A DNA stretch of 64,000 nt from Bacteroidales bacterium (GTDB taxonomy: Bacteria; Bacteroidota; Bacteroidia; Bacteroidales; F082). Position 1 is the first letter of the stretch. Each line of letters opens with the position of its first letter. Below are positions 26,426 to 35,003 of the stretch, piece after piece. The stretch is from contig JAFYNJ010000008.1 in NCBI GenBank assembly GCA_017549805.1, positions 124,001 to 188,000 on the forward strand, read 5' to 3'. The notes beneath the pieces were generated by a model, which was not told where the DNA came from, did no database searches, and saw only the letters and a program-made list of their open reading frames with translations. The position numbers and the translations under genes are program-made.

Positions 26426-27955
26426 ATGTCGGATCAACGATTGACTCAGATTCAGCGTCAGGAGCTGAAGCTCTCGCCACAGCAGATTCAACTGATGAAA
26501 CTGCTGCAGCTGCCATTGATTGAACTTGAACAACGCATCAAGGAGGAGATTGAAGCCAACCCCGCCCTTGAGGACAGCATCAACAGCGACGATAACGAGT
26601 CAACCGCTGATGAAAGAGACAACAGCGAAGAGCTGGACGGCTACAACGACAACGAGGACAGCGGCGAAAACGACGACTACAACGACGATGAATTCAACGT
26701 CAACAAGGAAGACGAATTCGACTTCAACGACTTTCTCCCGGAGGAGGACGAATACGACTACGCCTACAAGATGCACGCCAACAACCGCAGCGCCGACGAC
26801 GAGGACTATCAAGCCCCTATCGTCCACGAAGAGTCGTTCCAAGACTATTTGATCCATCAGCTCGGCTACCACGACCTCACGGAAAAAGAGGAAATCATCG
26901 GTGAAGTCATCATCGGCAACCTCGACGACAACGGCTATTTGAGCCGACCCATCACCAACCTCGTTGACGACCTGCTCTTCACCATGAATTTGGAGACCAC
27001 CGAAGACGAGATCCGCAGGGTCTTGAAGATCATCCACCAACTCGACCCGCCCGGCATCGGTGCCACCGACCTGCAAGAATGCCTGCTCATCCAGCTCCAA
27101 AGGCTTCAGGAAGAGAATCCATATAGCGACTACAAGCTTTGCATGACCATCATCAAGGACTGTTTCGAGGAATTCACCAAGAAGCATTACGACAAGATTG
27201 CCAAGAAGACCGGCGCTTCCAACCGCCAGCTCAAGGCTGCCTTGGACGAGATCCTCAAGCTGAATCCGAAACCCGGCGACTCTTCAACCTCGGGAGCCAA
27301 GAACAGCCATTACATCACGCCTGATTTCTTTGTGTATATCAAAGACGGAAACTTGGAGCTCTCCCTCGACGGGCGCAACAACCCCGACTTGAAGGTCAAC
27401 AAGCAATATGTCAAGATGCTGGAGGACTTCTCGAAAAGCAAGGAATCGCGCAGCATGCAAGAAGCCGCCACCTTTGTGCGCCAGAAGATCGACAGCGCCA
27501 AGTGGTTCATCGATGCCATCCGTCAGCGGCAACATACCTTATACATCACCATGAAAGCCATCATGGACATGCAGCGTGAGTACTTCCTCACTGGCGACGA
27601 CACCAAGCTGAAGCCCATGATCCTGAAGGACATCGCCGAAAAGGTTGGCTTGGACATTTCCACCATTTCACGCGTGGCCAACAGCAAGTATGTTCAGACT
27701 CCTTACGGCACCTTCCTCCTAAAGACCTTCTTCAGCGAAGGCATCACCAACGAGGAAGGCGAAGAGGTCTCAACGCGCGAGATCAAGAAGATCCTGCAAG
27801 ACTGCGTGGCCGACGAACGCAAGGACAAGCCGCTCACCGACGAGGAGCTGATGAATGTGTTGAAAGAAAAAGGCTATCCCATCGCCCGACGCACCGTGGC
27901 GAAATACCGCGAACAGTTAGGCATCCCAGTGGCAAGGCTTAGGAAGGAGCTTTAA
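26426..27955 (+). CDS. rpoN: RNA polymerase sigma-54 factor
   Basis: Sigma-54 directs RNA polymerase to -24/-12 promoters that need AAA+ activators. The 509-residue protein has region I ([25 protein letters not shown], activator interaction) and a long acidic region II at about residues 50-135 in which Asp, Glu and Asn dominate. The core-binding domain and helix-turn-helix follow ([19 protein letters not shown]). The RpoN box [10 protein letters not shown] lies at about 487-496. All domains are intact. No clear -24/-12 site was found in the window, so its targets are elsewhere. Its stop overlaps the end of ruvB by 4 bases. Confidence 0.97.
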   Translation: MSDQRLTQIQRQELKLSPQQIQLMKLLQLPLIELEQRIKEEIEANPALEDSINSDDNESTADERDNSEELDGYNDNEDSGENDDYNDDEFNVNKEDEFDFNDFLPEEDEYDYAYKMHANNRSADDEDYQAPIVHEESFQDYLIHQLGYHDLTEKEEIIGEVIIGNLDDNGYLSRPITNLVDDLLFTMNLETTEDEIRRVLKIIHQLDPPGIGATDLQECLLIQLQRLQEENPYSDYKLCMTIIKDCFEEFTKKHYDKIAKKTGASNRQLKAALDEILKLNPKPGDSSTSGAKNSHYITPDFFVYIKDGNLELSLDGRNNPDLKVNKQYVKMLEDFSKSKESRSMQEAATFVRQKIDSAKWFIDAIRQRQHTLYITMKAIMDMQREYFLTGDDTKLKPMILKDIAEKVGLDISTISRVANSKYVQTPYGTFLLKTFFSEGITNEEGEEVSTREIKKILQDCVADERKDKPLTDEELMNVLKEKGYPIARRTVAKYREQLGIPVARLRKEL

Positions 27956-28980
27956 AACAATTCTATTTCTCCTGTTTTGGAAATACGCACTTTCCCCAAG
28001 TGCTTATAAGCGAGGTCGGTGCATTCGCGGCCTCTGGGGGTACGCATGAGGTAGCCTTCCTGGATGAGGAACGGCTCATAGACTTCCTCGATGGTGCCTG
28101 CATCTTCGCCCACTGCCGTGGCGATGGTCTTGACCCCCACGGGACCTCCCTTGAATTTATCGATAATGGTATTGAGAATCCTGTTATCCATATCGTCAAG
28201 GCCATGCTCATCCACATTGAGTGCGGACAAACCGAAACGGGCAATCTCCACGTTGATGTTCCCATCTCCTTTGATTTGGGCAAAGTCACGAATGCGACGC
28301 AGCAGCAAGTTGGCTATACGAGGCGTACCACGGCTACGGCGGGCAATCTCGTAAGCGGCCGCGTCATCGATAGGCACTTGCAAGATGCTTGCGGAACGTT
28401 TCACGATGCGCGAAAGCGTCTTGGCGTCATAATACTCCAAACGTTGTTTGATGCCGAAACGCGAACGTAGTGGCGCAGTGAGCTGACCAGAGCGAGTAGT
28501 GGCACCGATCAGCGTGAACGGGTTGAGGGCAATCTGGATGCTGCGGGCATTGGGGCCCGACTCAATCATGATGTCGATGCGATAGTCCTCCATGGCAGAA
28601 TAGAGGTACTCCTCCACCACCGGGCTAAGCCGGTGGATCTCATCGATGAACAGTACATCGTTCGGCTCCAAGCTGGTAAGCAGTCCCGCCAAGTTGCCAG
28701 GCTTGTCGAGCACGGGACCCGAAGTCATTTTCATATTGACACCCAACTCGTGGGCGATAATATGCGACAAGGTGGTTTTGCCCAATCCCGGAGGGCCATA
28801 TAGAAGGGTATGGTCAAGCGCCTCGCCACGTTGAGCGGCAGCCCTCACAAAAACACGCAGGTTCTCCACCACCTTCTCCTGTCCGGCAAAGCTGCTGAAT
28901 GCATCGGGACGCAGGACGTTTTCCAAGTCTTTTTCGGCCTTGGAGAGGTGAGAACCGGTAGCATCGAGGTTACTATTCAT
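27952..28980 (-). CDS. ruvB: Holliday junction branch migration helicase RuvB
   Basis: RuvB is the hexameric AAA+ motor that drives branch migration with RuvA. The 342-residue protein contains Walker [10 protein letters not shown] at about 62-70, Walker [11 protein letters not shown], sensor region [18 protein letters not shown] and the C-terminal winged helix ([21 protein letters not shown]). It is full length. ruvA is also in this window but 15 kb away, so the ruvAB operon of proteobacteria is split here, as is usual in Bacteroidota. It is convergent with rpoN, with 4 shared bases. Confidence 0.97.
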   Translation of the reverse strand: MNSNLDATGSHLSKAEKDLENVLRPDAFSSFAGQEKVVENLRVFVRAAAQRGEALDHTLLYGPPGLGKTTLSHIIAHELGVNMKMTSGPVLDKPGNLAGLLTSLEPNDVLFIDEIHRLSPVVEEYLYSAMEDYRIDIMIESGPNARSIQIALNPFTLIGATTRSGQLTAPLRSRFGIKQRLEYYDAKTLSRIVKRSASILQVPIDDAAAYEIARRSRGTPRIANLLLRRIRDFAQIKGDGNINVEIARFGLSALNVDEHGLDDMDNRILNTIIDKFKGGPVGVKTIATAVGEDAGTIEEVYEPFLIQEGYLMRTPRGRECTDLAYKHLGKVRISKTGEIELF

Positions 28981-28999
28981 CGCATTTTGTCTAGGGCTA

Positions 29000-29007
29000 C
29001 AAAATTA
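29000..29007 (-). promoter_or_regulatory. Bacteroidota -7 element for ruvB
   Basis: The minus strand reads TAATTTTG, 19 bases before the ATG. Confidence 0.55.
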
Positions 29008-29054
29008 ATAAAAAAATGTTGTAATTTAGCAGCCTGAAATCAGACTTGAAAAAA

Positions 29055-29519
29055 ATGAGAAGATATTTGTTGCTCATCTTGCTTTCCGTGCTGACGATCA
29101 GCGGCTTCGCACAAAGAGGTTCTCTCAAGCTCCATCAAGACAGCCGTGTGGATCGGCTCATCAGGCGACAACACGAAGTCTATGCGGTCAGCAATACGAT
29201 GAATGGCTTCCGCATCCAAATTTTCATGGAAATCGGTAACGATGCCGTTGACCATGCCGAATCCATGAAGTACAGTTTCATGCGTGCTTTTCCTGAGATT
29301 CCCGTCTATCTATCCTACGAGCAGCCCTATTACAGACTCCGTGTCGGCGACTTCCGCAACCGTGTGGAGGCCGAGAAATATCTCCGTCTCATCAAACCCA
29401 AGTTCAGCTTGGCTTTCGTTACGGCCGAGGTCATCAATCCTCCAAAGAAACTCTCACCTGTCGATATTGAATTGCTGCTGGAAGACAACGAGGACATCTA
29501 CGACGACGACCAGGAATAA
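29055..29519 (+). CDS. Secreted SPOR-domain protein
   Basis: The 154-residue product has a signal peptide (MRRYLLLILLSVLTISGFA). A SPOR-like domain occupies about residues 55-125: FRIQIFMEIGNDAVDHAESM, then FPEIPVYLSYEQPYYRLRVGDF and RVEAEKYLRLIKPKF. SPOR domains bind septal peptidoglycan lacking stem peptides. The tail is very acidic (ELLLEDNEDIYDDDQE). An in-frame TTG at 29046 would add three residues, but the ATG at 29055 gives a better signal peptide. The nearest promoter-like site, TAATTTAG near 29022, departs from the consensus at one base. It is probably periplasmic; a role at the septum is inference. Confidence 0.82.
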   Translation: MRRYLLLILLSVLTISGFAQRGSLKLHQDSRVDRLIRRQHEVYAVSNTMNGFRIQIFMEIGNDAVDHAESMKYSFMRAFPEIPVYLSYEQPYYRLRVGDFRNRVEAEKYLRLIKPKFSLAFVTAEVINPPKKLSPVDIELLLEDNEDIYDDDQE

Positions 29520-29532
29520 TTCAGAATCCAAA

Positions 29533-30372
29533 TTACCCTATTCTTTCGAGAATCAAGTTTGCCAAACGGCTGGTACCCACCCGAAACAATGTCGGGTTAA
29601 GCCATTCGTCGCCAAGGATATGTTTCACCAGATAATAATAGGTGAGCGCATCTTCGGGTGTCTTCATGCCACCGGCAGGCTTGAAGCCGACTTTCTTGCC
29701 CGTGGCTTCATAGTATTCCTTGATGGTATCGATCATAATGATGGCGGCCAACGGAGTAGCGGCTACCGGCACCTTGCCTGTCGAAGTCTTGATGAAGTCG
29801 GCTCCTGCGAGGATGGCGAGCTCACTTGCCTTGCGAATGTTTTCCACGGTCTTCAGTTCGCCCGTTTCAAGGATGACTTTCAGATGTGCCTTGTCACCGC
29901 AAGTCTCCTTGATGGTCTTGATTTCATTGAACACCTCGTCGTAGCGACCTGCGAGGAACGTACCTCTTGAGATCACCATGTCCACCTCATCGGCCCCTTC
30001 GTTGACACAGTATTCCACCTCTTTCACCTTGAGGTCGAAGGGCATCTGTCCTGAAGGGAAGCAGCAGGCTACGGTAGCCACGCGGATGCCACTTCCGGCC
30101 AATAGCCGCTTGGCTTGGCGAATGAAGGGGCTGTAGATACAGATGGCCGGCACGGAGAGATGTGGCGCCTGTTTCGGGAATGCCAGCGCCTTGGCGCAGA
30201 AGTCGTTGATCTTCTCTTCATTGTCAAAGGCCTCCAAGGTGGTGAAGTCGATGCTTTGGAAAATGGTCTTCAAGGCTTCTTTCTCACTGCCTTGTTTCTT
30301 CTCGATGTTGACGATCTGAGCGATGCGCTCTTCAAGGGCGGCTTCGCTATGGTTGTAAGGGTTGAATTTCAT
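29533..30372 (-). CDS. deoC: Deoxyribose-phosphate aldolase
   Basis: DeoC cleaves 2-deoxyribose 5-phosphate to glyceraldehyde 3-phosphate and acetaldehyde in deoxynucleoside breakdown. The 279-residue protein shows the Schiff-base lysine region DFIKTSTGKV, the second active-site lysine in VGFKPAGGMKT, and VDMVISRGTFLAGRYDEV. It is of the longer E. coli type. No other nucleoside catabolic gene adjoins it. It has its own promoter and is divergent from an acyltransferase. Confidence 0.95.
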   Translation of the reverse strand: MKFNPYNHSEAALEERIAQIVNIEKKQGSEKEALKTIFQSIDFTTLEAFDNEEKINDFCAKALAFPKQAPHLSVPAICIYSPFIRQAKRLLAGSGIRVATVACCFPSGQMPFDLKVKEVEYCVNEGADEVDMVISRGTFLAGRYDEVFNEIKTIKETCGDKAHLKVILETGELKTVENIRKASELAILAGADFIKTSTGKVPVAATPLAAIIMIDTIKEYYEATGKKVGFKPAGGMKTPEDALTYYYLVKHILGDEWLNPTLFRVGTSRLANLILERIG

Positions 30373-30391
30373 AGTGATACGATCTTTGATG

Positions 30392-30399
30392 CAAAATTA
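30392..30399 (-). promoter_or_regulatory. Bacteroidota -7 element for deoC
   Basis: The minus strand reads TAATTTTG followed by C, 19 bases before the ATG. Confidence 0.55.
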
Positions 30400-30411
30400 A
30401 TAAAAAATAGC

Positions 30412-30419
30412 TACCTTTG
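30412..30419 (+). promoter_or_regulatory. Bacteroidota -7 element for the 30435 acyltransferase
   Basis: TACCTTTG lies 15 bases before the ATG, back to back with the deoC promoter. Confidence 0.55.
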
Positions 30420-30434
30420 TCAAAAATTTAAGCC

Positions 30435-31100
30435 ATGACCTTCAGCGACAAACTGCATATCCTCTGCTCCATCCCCAAGACGTTGCGTTTCAATCTTCAT
30501 TACTTCCCCTTCAAGACGGCCATCAAGTGCCCTGTGATGGTGTCGCGAAGAGTGTATTTGAGGGAGTTGCATGGCAAGGTGACGATCCCCGAAAATGCCG
30601 AGACCGCCAGTATCAAAATCGGGTTCGGCGATGTGGGGCATTACGACCGCAAGCGTTCGCGGACAATATGGCAAGTGAGCGGTGAGGTGGATTTCAAGGG
30701 CAAGGCCTCCATCGGCCATGGCAGCAAGATTTCCGTAAGAGGCAAGCTGGAGTTGGGCGACTGGTTCAACATTACGGCGGAAAGCACCATCGTGTGCGCC
30801 AAGGACATCCGCTTCGGCAATCATTGCTTGGTGAGTTGGGATGTGTTGGTGATGGACACTGACGAACATCCTATTTATAACAAGGAAGGGGAACGCATCA
30901 ACGAAGACCGTCCCATCGTCGTGGGCAACCATGTATGGATCGGCTGCAAGTGCATGCTGCTGAAAGGTGCCGAGTTGCCGGATAACACGATTCTCGCCGC
31001 AGGCACCGCCTTACGGTCGGCCTTCCGCGGCGAAGATCAAATCATTGGCGGCAATCCACCGTCCATCCTCAAGAGAGAAGTTCGCTGGGAACATTCGTGA
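30435..31100 (+). CDS. Hexapeptide-repeat acyltransferase
   Basis: The 221-residue protein has a left-handed beta-helix pattern in its C-terminal two thirds (GKASIGHGSKISVRGKLELG, RFGNHCLVSWDVLVMDTDEH, IVVGNHVWIGCKCMLLKGAE, PDNTILAAGTAL). A histidine in DTDEH corresponds to the usual catalytic position. Such enzymes transfer acetyl or other acyl groups to sugars in surface polysaccharides. There is no neighbouring polysaccharide cluster, so the acceptor cannot be guessed. The N-terminal 60 residues (KLHILCSIPKTLRFNLHYFP) are typical of the Bacteroidota subgroup. A long palindrome separates it from the convergent adk. Confidence 0.85.
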   Translation: MTFSDKLHILCSIPKTLRFNLHYFPFKTAIKCPVMVSRRVYLRELHGKVTIPENAETASIKIGFGDVGHYDRKRSRTIWQVSGEVDFKGKASIGHGSKISVRGKLELGDWFNITAESTIVCAKDIRFGNHCLVSWDVLVMDTDEHPIYNKEGERINEDRPIVVGNHVWIGCKCMLLKGAELPDNTILAAGTALRSAFRGEDQIIGGNPPSILKREVRWEHS

Positions 31101-31103
31101 TAT

Positions 31104-31189
31104 GTCATTGCGAGCGCAGCGAAGCAATCCAACCAGCATCATTTCGGGTCAAGTTGGATTGCTTCGTCGCTAACGCTCCTCGCAATGAC
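31104..31189. repeat. Dispersed palindromic element between convergent genes
   Basis: Left arm GTCATTGCGAGCGCAGCGAA (31104 onward to 31132) pairs with a right arm at 31154-31189 whose reverse complement begins GTCATTGCGAGGAGCG and ends GAAGCAATCCAA. The arms match except for small internal loops; about 21 bases lie between them. Elements of this sequence are, as I recall, scattered in intergenic regions of many bacteria. It fills the gap from the acyltransferase stop to the adk stop and could act as a bidirectional terminator. Confidence 0.85.
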
Positions 31190-31190
31190 G

Positions 31191-31760
31191 TTAAAGAACA
31201 TCGATCATTTCGCAGAGCTTCTTGAAGATCTCGGGAATCTCGCCCACGCCGTTGACGGGGTGAAGTTTGCCTGTGCCTTCATAATAAGCTAACACCGGCT
31301 TGGTCTTGGCTTCGTATTCCACAAATCGGTGTTTGATGGAGTCGATGTTGTCGTCGGCGCGACCGCTGACCTTGCCGCGTTCGAGCATGCGTTCGATCAA
31401 CAAGTTCTCGGGCACTTCGAGGCTCAGCACACCTGTAAGGGCGATGCCATATTTCTTCATCATCTCGTCGAGGATCTCGGCTTGTTTCACGGTACGTGGA
31501 TAGCCGTCGAAGAGGAAGCCGGGAGAGTTGATGTTCTCGGAGAGTTTCTTCTCGATGATGGCGGCGACGATCTCGTCAGAGACCAGACCTCCTTGGCTGA
31601 TGATGCCCTTCACCTGAAGGCCAAGTTCCGTTTCGGCGGCGATCTCCTCACGAAGGATCTCACCCGTGGAGATATAGGTTAACTGATACTTTTCGCGAAG
31701 GAACTGCGACTGGGTCCCTTTGCCTGCCCCTGGAGGGCCAAAAAGGATGATGTTAAGCAT
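31191..31760 (-). CDS. adk: Adenylate kinase
   Basis: Adk converts ATP and AMP into two ADP. The 189-residue protein has the P-loop GPPGAGKGTQ at residues about 7-16, the AMP-binding segment TYISTGEILREEIA, GFLFDGYPRT and a short LID (RGKVSGRADDNIDSIKHRF) with no zinc cysteines. This short form is common in Bacteroidota. It has its own promoter, divergent from a TPR regulator gene. Its stop codon immediately follows the palindrome at 31104-31189. Confidence 0.97.
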   Translation of the reverse strand: MLNIILFGPPGAGKGTQSQFLREKYQLTYISTGEILREEIAAETELGLQVKGIISQGGLVSDEIVAAIIEKKLSENINSPGFLFDGYPRTVKQAEILDEMMKKYGIALTGVLSLEVPENLLIERMLERGKVSGRADDNIDSIKHRFVEYEAKTKPVLAYYEGTGKLHPVNGVGEIPEIFKKLCEMIDVL

Positions 31761-31784
31761 GGTGATGATGTTGTTTTAAGGTTA

Positions 31785-31792
31785 CAAAGATA
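31785..31792 (-). promoter_or_regulatory. Bacteroidota -7 element for adk
   Basis: The minus strand reads TATCTTTG, 24 bases before the ATG. Confidence 0.6.
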
Positions 31793-31804
31793 GGAATAAT
31801 TATG

Positions 31805-31812
31805 TAATTTTG
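31805..31812 (+). promoter_or_regulatory. Bacteroidota -7 element abutting the 31817 GTG
   Basis: TAATTTTG is followed by CATT and then the GTG start codon. The 4-base spacing equals that at 23300 and implies a leaderless or almost leaderless mRNA. Confidence 0.55.
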
Positions 31813-31816
31813 CATT

Positions 31817-33289
31817 GTGAAACGAAGAGATTTGATAGGATTGCTAATAGTGGCCGTTGTATTTACGGCTTGTGATCCCTATCCCCGCAAGTCGGAACGC
31901 ATGGAGTATGCCTTGAAACAGGCCGATTCCATCTATAGCGGAGGTGAGAACGATACGGCGCTGTTCATCCCCAACCTTGCCGAGGCTGCTTCCTATTTTG
32001 CTGATAAAAAGCAATTCGACAAGGCCGCGCTTGCCGCACTCTACAACGGCTATGCCGAGAAAAACTATGACAAGGCTGCTGCCATGGAGTCGTTCAAGGA
32101 GGCGGAGCGTTATGGCACTTTGGCACACGACACGCTTGCACTAGCTCGTGCGCTATATCAGTTGGGGAGTATGCTTTACAAAGACTATATGCACGAGGAT
32201 GCGCTGACCTGTTATAGAAAAGCGGAAACTGGTTTTGGCCAACACTATGTTGAAAAGTCCATGGCCAGAAACGCAATGGCGTGTTGCTACATCATGAACA
32301 AAGAATACGATAGTGCAGCCTTTAACCTTGAGCTGAGCCTCACCTATGCAGGATTGGGCAATTCCAGTTTAGCTAGGACAAAAGCCTTGAACAATTATGC
32401 CGTGTTGAATAAGTTAAGAGGCGAATACGACAAAGCTTTTGATTGTTTGAAAATGATAGAACCGAAGAATGCTCAGCAAAAGGTACTGAATCAACTTAAC
32501 ATCGGGAACACTTTTATGGCCATAGGTGCAATGGATTCAGCGGCCTATTATTTCAACCAAATGGAAGCACTTCTTTCGGATACAACCATCAAGGAAGAAA
32601 CGAAAGTATCTGCTTACGGTTCCCTATCCCATTTTATGGAAAGCCAAAATAAATACCAAGAGGCGTTGGAATTCATTAAAGAAGAACTGCAAAATATTTA
32701 CAGAGTAAAAAATGAAATTGAGGGAAAAAATATTTATCGGGTACAGCAGAAATACGATTACAAAACCGTCCGTAACGAGATGAGCGAGAAAATCGTTGCT
32801 CGTCAACGCGCCATTCTTTTCATGAGTTTGATCATCATACTTGCTATTTTGTTGTTGGTTGTTTCGCAGAAACGTTTGGCAAGAATCCAAAAGCAGGAGA
32901 TGGAGGCTAAAGAACGCACGTTGTTTTACGTCCGTCAATATTCCGATCTTTTGGCGCGGCAGGGCCAAACCATGCAAAAACTCGCCATCGTCATGGATAA
33001 TAAAGAAGACAAGGCGCTGTTGGACAATTTGAGAGCGACCGTTTTCGGCAAAAAGGATCCATGGGAAGCCTTGGTGGAAGTTTTTGATATCTTGCATCCA
33101 AATGAGAGGGAGCGTATCCGTGATCAACATCCGGAACTCACTGAAATGGAACAAAAAGACATCATCCTGTCCTATTTCAATGTGTCACGACAAGATGAGG
33201 CGTTGTTGCTTAAAACAAGTATCCATTCAATAGACAAATTACGCACAAGTGTTAAAAGAAAGACAAGTGCTATTGCGAAAAAACAGTAA
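31817..33289 (+). CDS. Membrane-bound TPR protein with C-terminal helix-turn-helix
   Basis: The 490-residue protein begins with GTG. Its N-terminus KRRDLIGLLIVAVVFTAC looks like a lipoprotein signal with Cys19. Residues about 45-315 are TPR-like helical pairs (KAALAALYNGYAEKNYDKAA, ARALYQLGSMLYKDYMHEDA). A single membrane helix lies at about 331-350 (AILFMSLIIILAILLLVVSQ), then a charged coiled coil. A region at about 439-485 (TEMEQKDIILSYFNVSRQDE, LLKTSIHSIDKLRTSVKRK) reads like the DNA-binding helix-turn-helix of LuxR or sigma-4 type. This architecture fits a one-component regulator sensing in the periplasm and binding DNA in the cytoplasm. Its likely targets are the T9SS cargo genes just downstream. 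DNA binding is inferred from pattern only. Confidence 0.75.
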   Translation: MKRRDLIGLLIVAVVFTACDPYPRKSERMEYALKQADSIYSGGENDTALFIPNLAEAASYFADKKQFDKAALAALYNGYAEKNYDKAAAMESFKEAERYGTLAHDTLALARALYQLGSMLYKDYMHEDALTCYRKAETGFGQHYVEKSMARNAMACCYIMNKEYDSAAFNLELSLTYAGLGNSSLARTKALNNYAVLNKLRGEYDKAFDCLKMIEPKNAQQKVLNQLNIGNTFMAIGAMDSAAYYFNQMEALLSDTTIKEETKVSAYGSLSHFMESQNKYQEALEFIKEELQNIYRVKNEIEGKNIYRVQQKYDYKTVRNEMSEKIVARQRAILFMSLIIILAILLLVVSQKRLARIQKQEMEAKERTLFYVRQYSDLLARQGQTMQKLAIVMDNKEDKALLDNLRATVFGKKDPWEALVEVFDILHPNERERIRDQHPELTEMEQKDIILSYFNVSRQDEALLLKTSIHSIDKLRTSVKRKTSAIAKKQ

Positions 33290-33291
33290 AA

Positions 33292-33386
33292 AGCTCGTAA
33301 TTTTACTGAAATAGTTCGTAAAGATACTATTGTAATTTGTTTATTTTCAATGATTTAGAATAACGATTAGCCAAAATAGTTCGTAA
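33292..33386 (+). promoter_or_regulatory. Three direct repeats upstream of the T9SS cargo operon
   Basis: AAATAGTTCGTAA occurs identically at 33309-33321 and 33374-33386, and a shorter copy AGCTCGTAA (one mismatch) is at 33292-33300. The cores are 21 and 65 bases apart, close to whole helical turns. They lie between the TPR/HTH gene and the promoter at 33415 and are candidate operator sites. Confidence 0.5.
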
Positions 33387-33414
33387 TAGGGTTTTAAAGT
33401 GTTATTTCTGAATA

Positions 33415-33422
33415 TATTTTTG
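33415..33422 (+). promoter_or_regulatory. Bacteroidota -7 element for the 33447 operon
   Basis: TATTTTTG followed by CATTC lies 24 bases before the ATG. The last direct repeat (33374-33386) sits just above the expected -33 position. Confidence 0.6.
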
Positions 33423-33446
33423 CATTCGACCAAACATAATCGAATC

Positions 33447-34985
33447 ATGAGAAAAATCTTCCAATTGGTTCATGTGCTGTTGTTATGGTGGCTTATCGCA
33501 GTGCCGGGCGTGTCTCACGCCCAGCACTGCGACTCTATCATCAACCATCTGTCAGGACCTTTTTATACGGTTGGCGAATATGTCATCCAGCTTGAAGACG
33601 GATCCCTGCTATGCAGGGCAATCGTTGACTCTCTTACACCATGGCCCAGCTCGATGCCAGTAAAACCATACGGATGCAAATATTACAAGATCACCCGACA
33701 TGGAGCGACAATCGTGGACTCGCTTTTCGTCGAGGACGACAACGTGCGTTCCAAGCTTTTGGCACACCTCCATCCCTGTAGCGACACCCTATTGGAACGC
33801 ACTAACGTTTTGGTTGAATATAACATGGATACACTTAACCAGCGTACCGACCTGAGCATTACATTCTTTGACGACAATCTCAATTTCAGTGCAGAGAAGC
33901 TCATCGTTCCACTCTCTGATACAATTGTTGCAACAAATGGCATGAACGCCTCTTTTTTACTTGACAGCAATAATGACATCATCACAGAATATAACATTTG
34001 GCCGAGACACGAGTCCCATTTCGCTCGGATCGGACTTGATGGCACCATAAAATGCGAGAAAGTCTATCCGGATTCCATTGTCCCGATTACCAGCCTTATG
34101 TATTGGGAACCCTGTGGTTTGAGGCAAATCAGCGAGTCTCCACGAAAATATGCTTTCTACGGTCGTCTTGAAGACGAGGCTTTCAAATGCTTTGAGCTCG
34201 ACTCGCTTTTCAATATTCTGAGCGTTTTCAATCTCCCTGATCGACCAAAAATGTTTGCTCCCACAGGAACCTGTGGAATGGTCAATTTTGGAGAGGAGGG
34301 CGTAGTTGTCATGCAGGAACAAAAAAAACACTCCAATCAGATGGGCAGCATCGGAGTTGCCCAATGCGATGTAAACGGCAATGTGTTGAAAACATGGTTC
34401 TCACCCGTGTTAGTTTCCGCAACCGGAAGTTACAATTACTACTATGGAATTGATTTGAAAAACGACCATGACGGAAACCTTTATTTTGCGGCTGGCACTT
34501 TATGGGTGGCTTGTGGTCAGGAAATCTGTTGCATTGCAAAATTGGACAAAGACCTGAATGTCATCTATGAGCGATATTACACACATCCAGTTTTTTCTCC
34601 CGAACCGTTTGGAATGATTGTTCTTGATGGAGGTGGCATGTGTTTATATGGCGATATGTTTGAAAGGTATTCTGGCAATCCCTATCTATCAGGCCTGTTC
34701 ATGCTGGTGTTTGACGACGATGGCGTGAGCGTTTCTGAGACTGAGGGTGTCGTCCGTCCCTATTGCCTCTTCCCTAATCCCGTAAGCGACCAATTGAGCA
34801 TTCACTTTTCCCCCGATGTCTCACCTGACCAAGTGGAACTTTACGACCTTCAAGGCCGACTGCTCTTCACCCAACGAAAGAACTTGGAAAGCATCAACAT
34901 GGAAGGCTTGCCCTCGGGCACTTACTCGCTGCGTGTCGTCATGCATGACGGCAATACTTATTCCGAAAAGGTGGTTAAACAATGA
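33447..34985 (+). CDS. Secreted protein with T9SS type A sorting domain (first of operon)
   Basis: The 512-residue product has a signal peptide (MRKIFQLVHVLLLWWLIAVPGVSHA). The body has repeated strand units such as GTIKCEKVYPDS, GNLYFAAGTLWVACGQEICC and GGGMCLYGDMFERYSGNP that suggest a beta-propeller-like fold; no enzyme motif is seen. The C-terminus from about residue 441 (LFPNPVSDQLSIHFSPDVSP) is a T9SS type A sorting domain nearly identical at the DNA level to that of the gene at 36494. The longer frame starting at 33399 covers the -7 element and is rejected. The next gene starts 18 bases after the stop, so they are co-transcribed. Confidence 0.83.
   Translation: MRKIFQLVHVLLLWWLIAVPGVSHAQHCDSIINHLSGPFYTVGEYVIQLEDGSLLCRAIVDSLTPWPSSMPVKPYGCKYYKITRHGATIVDSLFVEDDNVRSKLLAHLHPCSDTLLERTNVLVEYNMDTLNQRTDLSITFFDDNLNFSAEKLIVPLSDTIVATNGMNASFLLDSNNDIITEYNIWPRHESHFARIGLDGTIKCEKVYPDSIVPITSLMYWEPCGLRQISESPRKYAFYGRLEDEAFKCFELDSLFNILSVFNLPDRPKMFAPTGTCGMVNFGEEGVVVMQEQKKHSNQMGSIGVAQCDVNGNVLKTWFSPVLVSATGSYNYYYGIDLKNDHDGNLYFAAGTLWVACGQEICCIAKLDKDLNVIYERYYTHPVFSPEPFGMIVLDGGGMCLYGDMFERYSGNPYLSGLFMLVFDDDGVSVSETEGVVRPYCLFPNPVSDQLSIHFSPDVSPDQVELYDLQGRLLFTQRKNLESINMEGLPSGTYSLRVVMHDGNTYSEKVVKQ
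34806..34965 (+). repeat. Duplicated T9SS sorting-domain cassette, copy 1
   Basis: This stretch encodes FSPDVSPDQVELYDLQGRLL followed by KNLESINMEGLPSG and is nearly identical at the DNA level to 37868-38027. Only scattered, mostly silent differences are seen, while the rest of the two genes is not alike. This points to recent duplication or gene conversion. Confidence 0.8.
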
Positions 34986-35003
34986 AACACATTTAAAGAA
35001 ATT

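Noticed and set aside
29021-29030. TAATTTAG as promoter of the SPOR gene
   Set aside because: It departs from TAnnTTTG at one of the four conserved terminal bases, so it was not listed as a feature.
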